From Candidatus Pristimantibacillus lignocellulolyticus (GTDB lineage Bacteria; Bacillota; Bacilli; Paenibacillales; Paenibacillaceae), in NCBI GenBank assembly GCA_023639215.1, contig CP097899.1, forward strand, positions 689,501-753,500: DNA of 64,000 nt, given 5' to 3'. The notes under the pieces were generated by a model. The model had not been told where the DNA came from and searched no databases. It saw nothing but the letters and a program-made list of their open reading frames with translations. The translations under genes were made by a program, and so were the position numbers. Within the stretch, counting starts at the first letter, position 1; the number at the start of each line of letters is the position of its first letter. Positions 45,001-53,853 of the stretch are shown here, in pieces.

Positions 45001-46740
45001 TTATGCGCTATGGAAGTTAGTTCCGTCCGTTGTAGCGTTAATGTATCCTGTACGAATTACAAAATCACCGAAGTTTTCGTTTGTTTGACGATCTTTAGCA
45101 TAATGCTCAATAATTGGCGTCAATGTCGAGATAATCTCTTCTTCGCCTATATTCTCTTTATACATTTTATTCAAACGCTCACCAGCAAATGAAGCACCCA
45201 TATACATATTGTATTTCCCCGCTGCCTTACCGATAAAGGAAATTTCTCCAAGTGCAGGGCGTGCGCATCCATTCGGGCAACCCGTCATACGAATATTTAC
45301 CTCTTGATCTCTCAAACCATTTTTTTCAAAAATCGGATCAAGTTTATCAAGTAGAGATGGTAGATAACGTTCTGCTTCAGCCATAGCTAATCCACATGTA
45401 GGTAAAGATACGCATGACAATGCATTACGACGAATGCCAGTCAGCTCCTCACCAATAGATATACGATATTGCTTCAACAGTTTCGTAATAGCTGCCTTTT
45501 GCTTGGCGGGCACATTACCGATCATAATATTCTGGTTAGCCGTTAATCTGAAATCACCCTTTAATACTTTGGCAATTTCACGAAGACCAGTCATTAGATC
45601 AGAATCTTCCGTGTCCGCAATACGACCGCTACGAACAAAAAGTGTTACATTCCATGTCCCATTATAGTTTTTCGCCCAACCATATCGGTCTCCACTGTTA
45701 TCGAAATGGAATTCACGTGCTGGCTCAAGAGTCCAACCAAGACGCTCTTGTAATTCTTCAACAAACCAATCCAAACCATGACGATCAATTGTATATTTGA
45801 AACGAGCATTTTTACGAACTGAACGATTACCGTAATCACGCTGGATCGTTACAACCTTCTCAGCGATATCAAGCACTTGTTCACGCTTAACAAAGCCAAT
45901 AACTTTACCTAGTTGTGGATACGTATTGCTATCCCCATGAGTCATACCCATACCGCCGCCCACAGTTACATTAAAACCAATAAGTTTTCCTTTTTCTACG
46001 ATAGCAATGTAACCCAAATCTTGAGAGTATACATCAATATCGTTAGATGGAGGAACGGCAATACCTATTTTGAACTTACGCGGTAAATACACATGTCCAT
46101 AGATTGGTTCTACAGGATCTACTGGCTCACTATAAGGCTTATAAGGATTTTCAAGTTTTTCACCATCTAACCAGATCTCATGATAAGCGGGTGTACGGGG
46201 CGCAAGATGTTTTGTCAATTCTTCTGACATTGTAAAAATTTCCTCATGTACTTCTGATTGATGAGGATTAGGATTACACATCACGTTACGACTTACATCA
46301 CCGCATGCCGCTAATGTTGTAAGTAGCGCATCATTAATCTCTTTAATGGTAGATTTTAAATTCCATTTCAATACACCATGCATTTGGAATGCTTGACGAG
46401 TCGTAACTCGCATCGTATGATTGCCATATTTTTGTGCAAGTTCATCCATGACTAGCCATTGTTCCGGAGTAGCTACACCGCCCGGTGTAACAACGCGGAG
46501 CATGAACTGAAAAGCAGGTTCTAACTTTTGCTTTTCACGCTCATTGCGTAGATCACGATCATCTTGCATATAACTTCCGTGGAATTTCAAAAGACGATTA
46601 TCTAACTCTGTTAAACCACCTGTTACACGATTTTGTAATTGTTCTGATAATGAACCACGCAAATATTTACTCTCTACTTTTAAGTCCTCTACATCACTCG
46701 GTTTACCGCCAATTGGTTCTACCTTTTTTTTACTTGTCAT
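45001..46740 (-). CDS. cysI: Sulfite reductase hemoprotein beta subunit
   Basis: Assimilatory sulfite reductase subunit carrying siroheme and a 4Fe-4S cluster; it reduces sulfite to sulfide with six electrons from CysJ. 579 residues from ATG 46740, behind GGGGGAGGAC; the frame to 46785 lacks a site. Cluster cysteines are in SCVSLPTCGLAMAEAERY and MTGCPNGCARP. The substrate-binding arginine region VTTRQAFQMHGV and the NVMCNPNPHQSEVH stretch are conserved. It follows cysJ by about 64 bases in one operon. Confidence 0.96.
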   Translation of the reverse strand: MTSKKKVEPIGGKPSDVEDLKVESKYLRGSLSEQLQNRVTGGLTELDNRLLKFHGSYMQDDRDLRNEREKQKLEPAFQFMLRVVTPGGVATPEQWLVMDELAQKYGNHTMRVTTRQAFQMHGVLKWNLKSTIKEINDALLTTLAACGDVSRNVMCNPNPHQSEVHEEIFTMSEELTKHLAPRTPAYHEIWLDGEKLENPYKPYSEPVDPVEPIYGHVYLPRKFKIGIAVPPSNDIDVYSQDLGYIAIVEKGKLIGFNVTVGGGMGMTHGDSNTYPQLGKVIGFVKREQVLDIAEKVVTIQRDYGNRSVRKNARFKYTIDRHGLDWFVEELQERLGWTLEPAREFHFDNSGDRYGWAKNYNGTWNVTLFVRSGRIADTEDSDLMTGLREIAKVLKGDFRLTANQNIMIGNVPAKQKAAITKLLKQYRISIGEELTGIRRNALSCVSLPTCGLAMAEAERYLPSLLDKLDPIFEKNGLRDQEVNIRMTGCPNGCARPALGEISFIGKAAGKYNMYMGASFAGERLNKMYKENIGEEEIISTLTPIIEHYAKDRQTNENFGDFVIRTGYINATTDGTNFHSA

Positions 46741-46803
46741 TGCGAGAGTCCTCCCCCATAGCTTATGCCGATCATACTTAATCACTTAAATCATTTATTT
46801 ACA

Positions 46804-48642
46804 TTAATATACATCACGAAGATAACGTCCGTCTTCCTGTAATTGTGCAATATATGCTTTAGCAGCTTCTTCACTAACATTACGCTGTTGTTTAACGATA
46901 TTAACTAAAGCGGTATGCACATCATGCGCCATATATTTTTCATCCCCGCAAATATATACGTAAGCTCCCTCTTCTAGCCATGTATATAGTTCTGCAGCAT
47001 GTTCTAGTAGTCGATGCTGTACATATACTTTCTCTTTCGTATCACGAGAGAATGCAACTTCTAGCTTTGTAAGTACACCATCAGCTAGCATCCGTTGCCA
47101 ATCTGTCTGATATAGGAAATCTGTAACATAATGACGGTCACCATAGAACAACCATGTTTTACCGCCAATTCCAGTCTCTTCTCTTTCTTCTAAGAAAGAA
47201 CGGAATGGCGCAACCCCTGTACCTGGTCCAATCATAATGACCGGTGCTTCAACATTAGTTGGTAGCTTGAAGTTTGGATTAGATTGCACGAATACCGAAA
47301 CTTTATCTCCTACTTCTAATCGTTCAGATACATAGACAGAACAAACCCCATCACGAGCGCGGCCATGAGCTTCATATTGTACTTTACGAATCGTTAGATG
47401 TACTTCTTCAGGATGAGATTTAAGACTACTTGCGATTGAGTATAGTCTTGCAGGTATTTTACGTAATACCGCGGGCACATCACTTGGTTGCAATGATAAT
47501 GGACCATAATCACGTACCAGATCGAGTAGATCACGACCTTTAACGTATTCTTTCACCGCTTTTGTATCTGCTAATAAACTAGTAAATTCACTAGTTGTCG
47601 CAAAAGGAGCAAGCTTCTCAAGTAATGTTTTGGAAAGCACTGTAATCTCAAATTGCGTAGTTAGCGCTTCTTCTATCGTTGATGTAATACCGTCTTTATT
47701 TGTAATGGAATCATTACTAGACCAACTTAATGCTGCAATTAGATCTTGCACAAGTGTTGGATTATTATGAGGTACTATGCCAACAGCATCGCCTGGTTCA
47801 TACGTAATTCCAGATCCTTCTAATGATATTTCAAGATGGCGTGTTTCTCGATCAGAACCACGACCATTCAAATTAATACTTTCTAGTAGTTCTGCTTGGA
47901 ATGGACGATTACGAGTGTATTCAGATTGTTCTGAAGCAGAAGAAGCTACAGAACCTGTATTTGCAGTATTTGCTGTCACCGCTGATACAGCTTGAATATT
48001 GTTAACTACAGCATCAATCCAACTACTAGCAGATTCTTCAAAATCAACATCACAATCGACACGGTCAGCAAGTCTCTCTGCACCTAATTCTTGTAATTTG
48101 GTATCGAAATCTTGACCTGTTTTACAGAAAAATTCATAGGATGTATCGCCGAGTGAAAGAACCGAATATTTCAAACCATCAAGTTTTGGAGCTCGCTTGC
48201 TATTTAAGAAATCATAGAACGAGATGGCGTTATCGGGTGGATCGCCTTCTCCATGAGTACTAACTAGTACAAACAAATTAGTAGCCTTTTTCAAATCATT
48301 GGGCTTAAACTTATTCATCGCGGACAACGTCACTTCAAAGCCAATACTTTTCAACTTCTCAGAAAGTCTGCCTGCTAGACGTTGTGAATTACCAGTTTGA
48401 GAACCAAAAACAATAGTCGCTTCTTTCAAGGCAACAATTGCTGGTTGGACAGTAGGTAACTCTTGAATTGAAGTTACAGCAGTTGAATTAAGATTAATTG
48501 GAGCTTCACTATTTCCCATACGATAAAATGCTAAATAACCACTTAACCATTGAATTTGCGCTTCACTTAAAGTTGGAAGTACTGCATTCAATTGCTGAAG
48601 CTGGGCCTCTGAAAACGGACTGTTCGTTACTAATAGTTGCAA
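46804..48642 (-). CDS. cysJ: Sulfite reductase flavoprotein alpha subunit
   Basis: NADPH-dependent flavoprotein that passes electrons to CysI. I place the start at TTG 48642, since GAGGTG is 6 bases before it and the protein then begins MQLLVTNSPFSEAQL, like B. subtilis CysJ; the GTG at 48651 is part of the ribosome site. 612 residues: flavodoxin domain (about 75-220, FGSQTGNSQRLA), FAD-binding domain (about 250-460, ARLYSIASSL) and NADPH-binding domain (to the end, MIGPGTGVAPFRSFLEER and the C-terminal YLRDVY). Confidence 0.95.
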   Translation of the reverse strand: MQLLVTNSPFSEAQLQQLNAVLPTLSEAQIQWLSGYLAFYRMGNSEAPINLNSTAVTSIQELPTVQPAIVALKEATIVFGSQTGNSQRLAGRLSEKLKSIGFEVTLSAMNKFKPNDLKKATNLFVLVSTHGEGDPPDNAISFYDFLNSKRAPKLDGLKYSVLSLGDTSYEFFCKTGQDFDTKLQELGAERLADRVDCDVDFEESASSWIDAVVNNIQAVSAVTANTANTGSVASSASEQSEYTRNRPFQAELLESINLNGRGSDRETRHLEISLEGSGITYEPGDAVGIVPHNNPTLVQDLIAALSWSSNDSITNKDGITSTIEEALTTQFEITVLSKTLLEKLAPFATTSEFTSLLADTKAVKEYVKGRDLLDLVRDYGPLSLQPSDVPAVLRKIPARLYSIASSLKSHPEEVHLTIRKVQYEAHGRARDGVCSVYVSERLEVGDKVSVFVQSNPNFKLPTNVEAPVIMIGPGTGVAPFRSFLEEREETGIGGKTWLFYGDRHYVTDFLYQTDWQRMLADGVLTKLEVAFSRDTKEKVYVQHRLLEHAAELYTWLEEGAYVYICGDEKYMAHDVHTALVNIVKQQRNVSEEAAKAYIAQLQEDGRYLRDVY

Positions 48643-48662
48643 TCTATACACCTCGCATCGAT

Positions 48663-48698
48663 ACTATGAATTAATTCCTATCATATTACTATGAATTA
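48663..48698 (-). promoter_or_regulatory. Direct repeats upstream of cysJI, candidate regulator sites
   Basis: ACTATGAATTA occurs at 48663-48673 and 48688-48698, 25 bp apart, with ATTCCTAT between. The AGGAATTA-like core on minus is reminiscent of CymR sites that control sulfur genes in Bacilli, but my recall of that consensus is limited. Confidence 0.35.
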
Positions 48699-48832
48699 TT
48701 CTCTCATTAAAAAGTACCACAGAGTGAAACTAGGGTCAATGAATACAGCCACATTCATCTTATAAGAAATATTGAACCTATTTCTACAGTTTCCTTATAG
48801 ATCATTAATGACACTAATTTATAATATGAATG

Positions 48833-48891
48833 CAAAAAAAAAAGACCTTCATGTCCGCTGATAAATGAACAGCACACATAAAGGTCTAATT
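48833..48891 (-). terminator. Terminator of the SRAP-like gene
   Basis: AGACCTT and AAGGTCT pair with an inner stem; T10 follows on minus. Confidence 0.8.
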
Positions 48892-48900
48892 TTATATTTT

Positions 48901-49572
48901 TTAACCAAAATCAATACCAAGTTCAAGTATGCAGTCTGGAGATTCATATTGGTCGTCATACACAGCATTCGTAACAGGATAAGATCTTAACATATAACTT
49001 TCCAAATGCGGCAAATGCATCTGCAATAGATCATAGTTACGTGCTTTTGGATTGAGCCATGCTTCAACTCCCTCTTCATCTAATACAATTGGCAAACTAG
49101 GTTGCCACTCCGCCATTTTCCCTGTAGTTTCAGAAGTTAAAATCGTGAAGACTCGTGTCTCTTCTCCTTGAGCATTACGAAAGCGATCAAAAATTCCCGC
49201 TACACCGAATAAAGGTTTTCCTGGGAGTACAATATGCATTGCTCTAGGATCTCTTTCTGCTCCAACTTGCTTCGCACCATAAAAACCTGTGCAAGGCACA
49301 ACACAACGATTACGCGTCACTAGTTCATTTAGAAAAGACTTTCCGCGGACAGCTTGTTTCGTTGTATTTACTGCATCACTTGCCCAATATGGGAATAGCC
49401 CCCATCTTGCATCTTGAAGAACACGCTGCTCATGACGATCATTCATAACAATCGTCACATGTTGAGTAGGCGTTACATTGTAACGTTGTGCATGAGTTTG
49501 CATGACTTTCGTCGCTTTAAATTGTTCCAATACATCATATATTTCTGCTTGTAGTGAAAATCTTTGAACCAT
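48901..49572 (-). CDS. SRAP (YedK/HMCES)-fold protein lacking the catalytic residues
   Basis: 223 residues from ATG 49572 (AGGAGG 7 bases before). The SRAP fold is recognisable: RYNVTPTQHV, ARWGLFPYWA, CVVPCTGFY, LFGVAGIFDRF, FTILTSE, LPIVLDEEGVEAWLNP and SYPVTNAV. Active SRAP proteins start Met-Cys-Gly-Arg-Phe, and Cys2 crosslinks to abasic sites. Here the start reads MVQRFSL. The Glu of GFYEW is replaced (GFYGAK), and no His precedes LPIVL. It may still bind single-stranded DNA without crosslinking, or have another role. Alone in its transcript, with a diverged leader repeat. Confidence 0.8.
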   Translation of the reverse strand: MVQRFSLQAEIYDVLEQFKATKVMQTHAQRYNVTPTQHVTIVMNDRHEQRVLQDARWGLFPYWASDAVNTTKQAVRGKSFLNELVTRNRCVVPCTGFYGAKQVGAERDPRAMHIVLPGKPLFGVAGIFDRFRNAQGEETRVFTILTSETTGKMAEWQPSLPIVLDEEGVEAWLNPKARNYDLLQMHLPHLESYMLRSYPVTNAVYDDQYESPDCILELGIDFG

Positions 49573-49579
49573 AAAAAAA

Positions 49580-49647
49580 CCTCCTAAACTTTGCACACTT
49601 CGCTACACCATTCGAATAAACCGAATAGTCTCAGAAGTGTAAAAGTT
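49580..49647 (-). promoter_or_regulatory. Diverged 5'-leader hairpin repeat before the SRAP-like gene
   Basis: AACTTT-TA-CACTTC pairs with GAAGTG-TGC-AAAGTT, and TTTAGGAGG follows directly. The GCTTTCGA box is missing, but layout and position match the family. Confidence 0.55.
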
Positions 49648-49708
49648 GTACAATTCTGGTGATGTAGAGAGTATCTGTAGTAAGGAGGTAAATTATTCAT
49701 TTTTTATA

Positions 49709-49878
49709 GGTAGTTCAAAACATCCACTCGTGATCACGATGATTATGCTTACGTAGCATATTCGACATCGAATATGCTACGTAAGCCTGCGTGTGCTCGT
49801 GTACCAATAACGTACACTGTGCTACTCGTTTACACTGTGGGGTATCTTCTTGGTGCTGACAAGCGAATGTTTTGAACC
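49709..49878. repeat. Intergenic element with terminal inverted repeats, copy C
   Basis: Ends GGTAGTTCAAAACATCCACT and the inverted AGCGAATGTTTTGAACC. The inverted interior shares AACGAGTAGCACAG and GAGCACACGCAGGCT with the copy at 55000. It contains a 40-bp near-perfect palindrome at 49747-49786. Confidence 0.72.
49747..49786. repeat. 40-bp near-perfect palindrome inside copy C
   Basis: Two 19-base arms starting GCTTACGTAGC are exact inverse complements around a 2-base centre, so the sequence can form a long cruciform or RNA hairpin. Confidence 0.9.
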
Positions 49879-49889
49879 TTCATTTTTAG

Positions 49890-49923
49890 AGGATAGTTCA
49901 AAAAGTGGGCTTTGATAACTATG
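49890..49923. repeat. End fragment of the inverted-repeat element
   Basis: AGTTCAAAAAGTGGGCTTTG then ATAAC is the inverted right end of copy A. The rest is missing; it stops 6 bases before the AraC gene stop codon. Confidence 0.6.
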
Positions 49924-49929
49924 AATACA

Positions 49930-50781
49930 CTAATGCGTAAACTTCTTACGATATCTCAACGGTGACAAACCCACTTGATTAGCAAATAATCTTGAGAAAT
50001 GAGCAGTTTGCTTAAATCCTGATTCGATTGCTATTTGCGCAATTGACCAGTCCGTCTTAATAAGTAGTAACTTGGCTTGGTCGATTCGATAATATAGTAA
50101 ATATTGCTGTGGCGTACAATCGAATACATCGCTCATACTACGAGTGATATAGTTAATATGTAACGCTAACGCTTCACTTAATGTTTGATTACTAATCGAT
50201 TGACGATAATGTCGCTTCAAATATGCAGCTGCTTTTTCCGCCACAACAACGGATGCTTTAGCGGTATCACTTCTCCAACCTTCATCAAGCATCTGCAATA
50301 AATGCAAGAAGCGTTGTTGACGATCCCAAAATGCAGCATGAGAACTATTTCTAGCAGCTTCATGCAAAGCCTCTAACATCGTGCGCATCTCTGTCGTAGC
50401 TTGTAGCTTAACATGTTTAGGTACGCGTAGTGCATACGTATAGTAATCTCCGCGCAAGGTACCTTGCTCGTAGTTTTCTACTTCTTCCCAAGGTCCAGCT
50501 GTTTGGAAGTGCAGCCAATCAAATGTTGTACGAGATGTACATGGTTGATAAGAATAATGCCAGGCATCTGGCCGAAGAATTAATACTTCTCCAGCATGTA
50601 ATTCCCATTTATGATCGCCCTCTGCAATATACATGCAACCCTCTCGAACGTATAACATATCAAATATACCAATATTTGTACGATTAGGATGTTCTTCTCC
50701 TACCTCGTAAGTATGAGAATTAGATTCAATAAAATATGGAAATGGTGGTGACTTAAATGTGAGTAATAACGATGATTCCAG
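49930..50781 (-). CDS. AraC-family regulator with probable CTG start
   Basis: From the first ATG (50658) the protein would lack part of its cupin domain. The frame stays open upstream and encodes 41 further residues that look native (SSLLLTFKSPPFPYFIES, then THTYEVGEEHPN-like), back to a CTG at 50781 with GAGGAG 8 bases before. No ATG, GTG or TTG is in frame near that site. The result is 283 residues: cupin (about 20-120, LHAGEVLILRPDAWHYS) and double HTH (about 180-283, ALHINYITRSMSDVF and IAIESGFKQTAHFSRLFANQ). Sugar-type regulators of this class are common in Paenibacillus. Target unknown; no neighbour suggests one. Confidence 0.75.
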   Translation of the reverse strand: MESSLLLTFKSPPFPYFIESNSHTYEVGEEHPNRTNIGIFDMLYVREGCMYIAEGDHKWELHAGEVLILRPDAWHYSYQPCTSRTTFDWLHFQTAGPWEEVENYEQGTLRGDYYTYALRVPKHVKLQATTEMRTMLEALHEAARNSSHAAFWDRQQRFLHLLQMLDEGWRSDTAKASVVVAEKAAAYLKRHYRQSISNQTLSEALALHINYITRSMSDVFDCTPQQYLLYYRIDQAKLLLIKTDWSIAQIAIESGFKQTAHFSRLFANQVGLSPLRYRKKFTH

Positions 50782-50924
50782 ACTAATCTCTCCTCTTGCA
50801 TGTGCCTTACATAATGGTTTGCTTTACAAATGTTACTGCATGACTAGTTATTTGTCTACTGACTTTGATCCCTATATAATTACTTCATTAATAACAACTC
50901 ATAATCTACTTTTCAATCTTTTTT

Positions 50925-51467
50925 TCACCATGAAAACAGACTTAATTTAAGCTTAATAACAATTTCTCTTCCAACATTAGTGAGACTTGAGATAGTTACT
51001 AGGGAATCAGCTTTATCATAGATCGGTATGGAAATTGTTTCTAGCCATGAAGTAGGCAATGAGATATCCTTAATAGATAGCGATTGTGGTGACAATTTCA
51101 ACTTAGATCCATCCCAATCCACCTTATATGTTGCAAGAATTTCAGCGTCTACTTTATTATATAGTGTCACATTTAATATGGCATAAAGAATATCATTCTC
51201 AACATAAAACTTAGCACCATTAATATAAGTAAATGAATTAAGTTGTCTATCCATATTTTGTTTGATCAATGAATCAATATCTTGCTCAGTTAATATCACT
51301 TCACTTTTGAGATTAGTAACCATATTCATTACCTTTTCTTCAATATCAATTGCTGTATAATCCATAGTAAGCTGTTGACTTGGACTAATATATTGCTTCA
51401 AAGCAAAAGCAGCACCTACAATAATTACAATGAAACAAATAAACGTTACTAAAATTTTCTTTTTCAA
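50925..51467 (-). CDS. Membrane-anchored protein, YpmS/DUF2140-like
   Basis: About 180 residues from TTG 51467 (GAGGAG 8 bases before); a GTG at 51476 abuts the site. A single N-terminal helix (KKKILVTFICFIVIIVGAAF) anchors an extracytoplasmic domain. The LTEQDIDSLIKQNMD stretch and later beta strands recall the YpmS family, of unknown function. It is not obviously linked to its neighbours (AraC gene, divergent ilvA). Confidence 0.6.
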   Translation of the reverse strand: MKKKILVTFICFIVIIVGAAFALKQYISPSQQLTMDYTAIDIEEKVMNMVTNLKSEVILTEQDIDSLIKQNMDRQLNSFTYINGAKFYVENDILYAILNVTLYNKVDAEILATYKVDWDGSKLKLSPQSLSIKDISLPTSWLETISIPIYDKADSLVTISSLTNVGREIVIKLKLSLFSW

Positions 51468-51566
51468 CTTTTCCACTCCTCTGTACTGTGGTATGCATAA
51501 TGCTATAATAATATAATCATATACATTCGAATAAATTAATTTAACATAAAAGGTAGGTTTTCATAG

Positions 51567-52835
51567 ATGAACACATGGGATGATTCCAACGTAAAAATAC
51601 AACTAGAAGAAATCGTTCAAGCTCATATGCACTTGAAAGATGTTATCACTCACACGCCACTTCAATATAACCGTGTATTATCACAGCGCTATAACTGCGA
51701 GGTTTACTTAAAACGTGAAGATTTACAAATTATTCGTTCATTCAAAATCCGTGGAGCCTATCATCTTATTCGTTCCTTATCAGAACAAGAAGGGCTAGTT
51801 GGAGTGATCTGTGCTAGCGCTGGTAATCATGCGCAAGGTGTTGCTTATTCTTGTCATACGCTAGGAATTAAAGGGAAAATCTATATGCCTAGCACTACTC
51901 CTAATCAAAAAGTAAAACAAGTACAATTTTTTGGCGGTAATAATGTAGAAATTATACTAAAAGGTGACACATTTGACGATGCTTATAATGAAGCAATGAT
52001 TGAATGTGAACGTAGTGGATACGCCTTTGTTCATCCTTTCGATGATCGTATGATTATTGCAGGTAATGGTACCGTTGGTCAAGAAATACTGAATGACATC
52101 GAGCATAGCCCCGATTTTGTTTTCGTAACAGTCGGTGGTGGCGGTCTTGCAGCAGGGGTGAGCTCATATGTGAAGAGCATCTCCCCTTCTACGAAAATGA
52201 TCGGTGTTGAACCCGAAGGTGCAGCATCCTTGCAACTAGCATTATCTCAGAATGAAGTCGTGACCTTACCACAAGTTGATAAATTCGTCGATGGCGCTGC
52301 TGTAAAACGTGTAGGTGATCATACTTTTGCAATCTGTAGGGAACTACTCGATGATGTTATTTCAGTTAATGAAGGTAAAGTGTGTACAACCATTATAGAT
52401 CTATACAACGAAAATGCGATTGTTGCAGAACCTGCAGGTGCGCTTACGATTGCTTCTTTAGAGCAATATAGTGAGCATATTAAAGGTAAAACCGTTGTTT
52501 GTGTCGTCAGTGGTGGAAATAATGATATAGATCGAATGCAAGAAATTAAAGAACGATCCCTTATATATGAAGGCTATAAACACTATTTCATGCTCAACTT
52601 CCCACAACGAGCAGGAGCGCTTAGAGAATTTTTAGATCAAGTACTTGGACCTAATGATGATATTACAAGATTTGAATATACGAAAAAATCTAATAAAGAT
52701 AACGGCCCTGCACTTGTTGGTATAGAATTGAAATACCGTGAAGATTATATTTCATTAATCGAGCGAATGCAGACTAAGGGCTATCATTTTGTTGAACTCA
52801 ACAAAGATCCTGGCTTATTCAATATACTTATTTGA
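51567..52835 (+). CDS. ilvA: Threonine ammonia-lyase (biosynthetic)
   Basis: PLP enzyme deaminating threonine to 2-oxobutanoate, the first step to isoleucine. 422 residues, as in B. subtilis IlvA. The PLP lysine is Lys60 in RSFKIRGAYHL, and the phosphate-binding glycine loop is VTVGGGGLAAGV. A single C-terminal ACT-like regulatory domain (about 335-422, HYFMLNFPQRAGALREFL) should give feedback control by isoleucine. No T-box leader fits in the 90-base upstream gap. The VTT gene follows closely. Confidence 0.95.
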   Translation: MNTWDDSNVKIQLEEIVQAHMHLKDVITHTPLQYNRVLSQRYNCEVYLKREDLQIIRSFKIRGAYHLIRSLSEQEGLVGVICASAGNHAQGVAYSCHTLGIKGKIYMPSTTPNQKVKQVQFFGGNNVEIILKGDTFDDAYNEAMIECERSGYAFVHPFDDRMIIAGNGTVGQEILNDIEHSPDFVFVTVGGGGLAAGVSSYVKSISPSTKMIGVEPEGAASLQLALSQNEVVTLPQVDKFVDGAAVKRVGDHTFAICRELLDDVISVNEGKVCTTIIDLYNENAIVAEPAGALTIASLEQYSEHIKGKTVVCVVSGGNNDIDRMQEIKERSLIYEGYKHYFMLNFPQRAGALREFLDQVLGPNDDITRFEYTKKSNKDNGPALVGIELKYREDYISLIERMQTKGYHFVELNKDPGLFNILI

Positions 52836-52874
52836 CTTTAATTCTAATTGTATGTGAGAACGGAGAAACTCATC

Positions 52875-53444
52875 ATGACCTTAGAGCAAATCGAACAATT
52901 TTTAGAAAGTCTTTCTAACCTAGGTCCTTTACCAGGAATTCTAGTTCCTTTCTTTGAAGCATTTTTGCCTTTTCTGCCGTTAATCGTAATTATTGCAGCT
53001 AATGTCAATATCTATGGCTTTGGTTTCGGAATGTTGTTCTCTTGGCTCGGTATTATGGGAGGCGCAATTTCAATTTTTCTAATTTGTCGTAAGTATGGCA
53101 ATAAACTCGGCGATCGTTTGAAGCGTCGATATCCTTCTTCACGGAAAATTTTCGGATGGGTAGAACATAAAGGTTTCACACCGTTATTTCTATTGTCATG
53201 TTTTCCATTTACGCCATCAGTTTTAATAACGATCGTTGCAGGGCTTAGTAAATTACCTTTCCATACGTTTCTCGTCTCATTTGCATTAGGCAAAGCTATG
53301 ATGATATTATTTATCGGATTAATCAGCTTTGATATCTCTAATCTCTTCGAAGCACCTTGGCGTATCGTTGCCTCTGTTATTGGAATAATCGTTCTTTGGT
53401 TTGGTGGTAAAAAACTAGAAAAACGCTATAACTCAAAAACGTAA
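52875..53444 (+). CDS. TVP38/TMEM64 (VTT-domain) membrane protein
   Basis: 189 residues from ATG 52875 (GGAGAAA before); the TTG at 52848 is less likely. Four or five helices form a VTT/SNARE-associated domain with GAISIFLICRKYGNKLG and the conserved FPFTPSVLITIVAG loop. Relatives (YtxB, YdjX, DedA superfamily) are probable lipid scramblases or transporters. It is 39 bases downstream of ilvA and shares its terminator. Confidence 0.82.
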   Translation: MTLEQIEQFLESLSNLGPLPGILVPFFEAFLPFLPLIVIIAANVNIYGFGFGMLFSWLGIMGGAISIFLICRKYGNKLGDRLKRRYPSSRKIFGWVEHKGFTPLFLLSCFPFTPSVLITIVAGLSKLPFHTFLVSFALGKAMMILFIGLISFDISNLFEAPWRIVASVIGIIVLWFGGKKLEKRYNSKT

Positions 53445-53460
53445 TAGCAATGTATTTCAT

Positions 53461-53510
53461 CCGTAAACGATAACAGTCAGTAGCAGACTGTTATCGTTTA
53501 CGGATTTTTG
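53461..53510 (+). terminator. Terminator after ilvA and the VTT gene
   Basis: CCGTAAACGATAACAGTC pairs perfectly with GACTGTTATCGTTTACGG, followed by ATTTTTG. Confidence 0.93.
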
Positions 53511-53765
53511 CTCGAAATTAACTTCTAGATAGCCAATGTATCTAGGTATTCTTATGATCTCTCACTCTTTCATTTGAAAGCGCATTACAACGTAAATCTA
53601 GTTAAAATTTATTAATAAGCCGTTATATTGCTATAAAAATATTGAAAAATAAGAGTATCAATGCTAGATTGAGGACATACTAATAAAATATTTTGTTACT
53701 GTGAGAAAGCACTTTATGTCCCGTCCTGTGGATGCAATATCAATAGACTTAAATATATTGAAGTA
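53511..53765. other. Intergenic stretch upstream of the mscL leader
   Basis: AT-rich, with no convincing ORF or hairpin. The mscL promoter must lie here or just downstream, but I cannot fix it. Confidence 0.4.
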
Positions 53766-53782
53766 CATAAAAGTTAGATTCT

Positions 53783-53846
53783 TGCTTTCGATGTAACTTT
53801 TTATTTGCAAGAAGCATCATTACTAGATATAAAAAGTTTTAGGAGG
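53783..53846 (+). promoter_or_regulatory. 5'-leader hairpin repeat before mscL
   Basis: TTGCTTTCGATGTAAC box, perfect AACTTTTTAT/ATAAAAAGTT stem, then TTTAGGAGG. The tail of a lost upstream unit (ATAAAAGTTAGATT) lies just before it. Confidence 0.8.
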
Positions 53847-53853
53847 ATTTATT

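Noticed and set aside
51477..51566. T-box leader before ilvA
   Set aside because: Only 90 bases separate ilvA from the divergent gene, and no T-box core or antiterminator was seen.
53715..53800. 26-codon ORF upstream of mscL ending in the leader repeat
   Set aside because: No convincing ribosome site, and the sequence overlaps the repeat unit.
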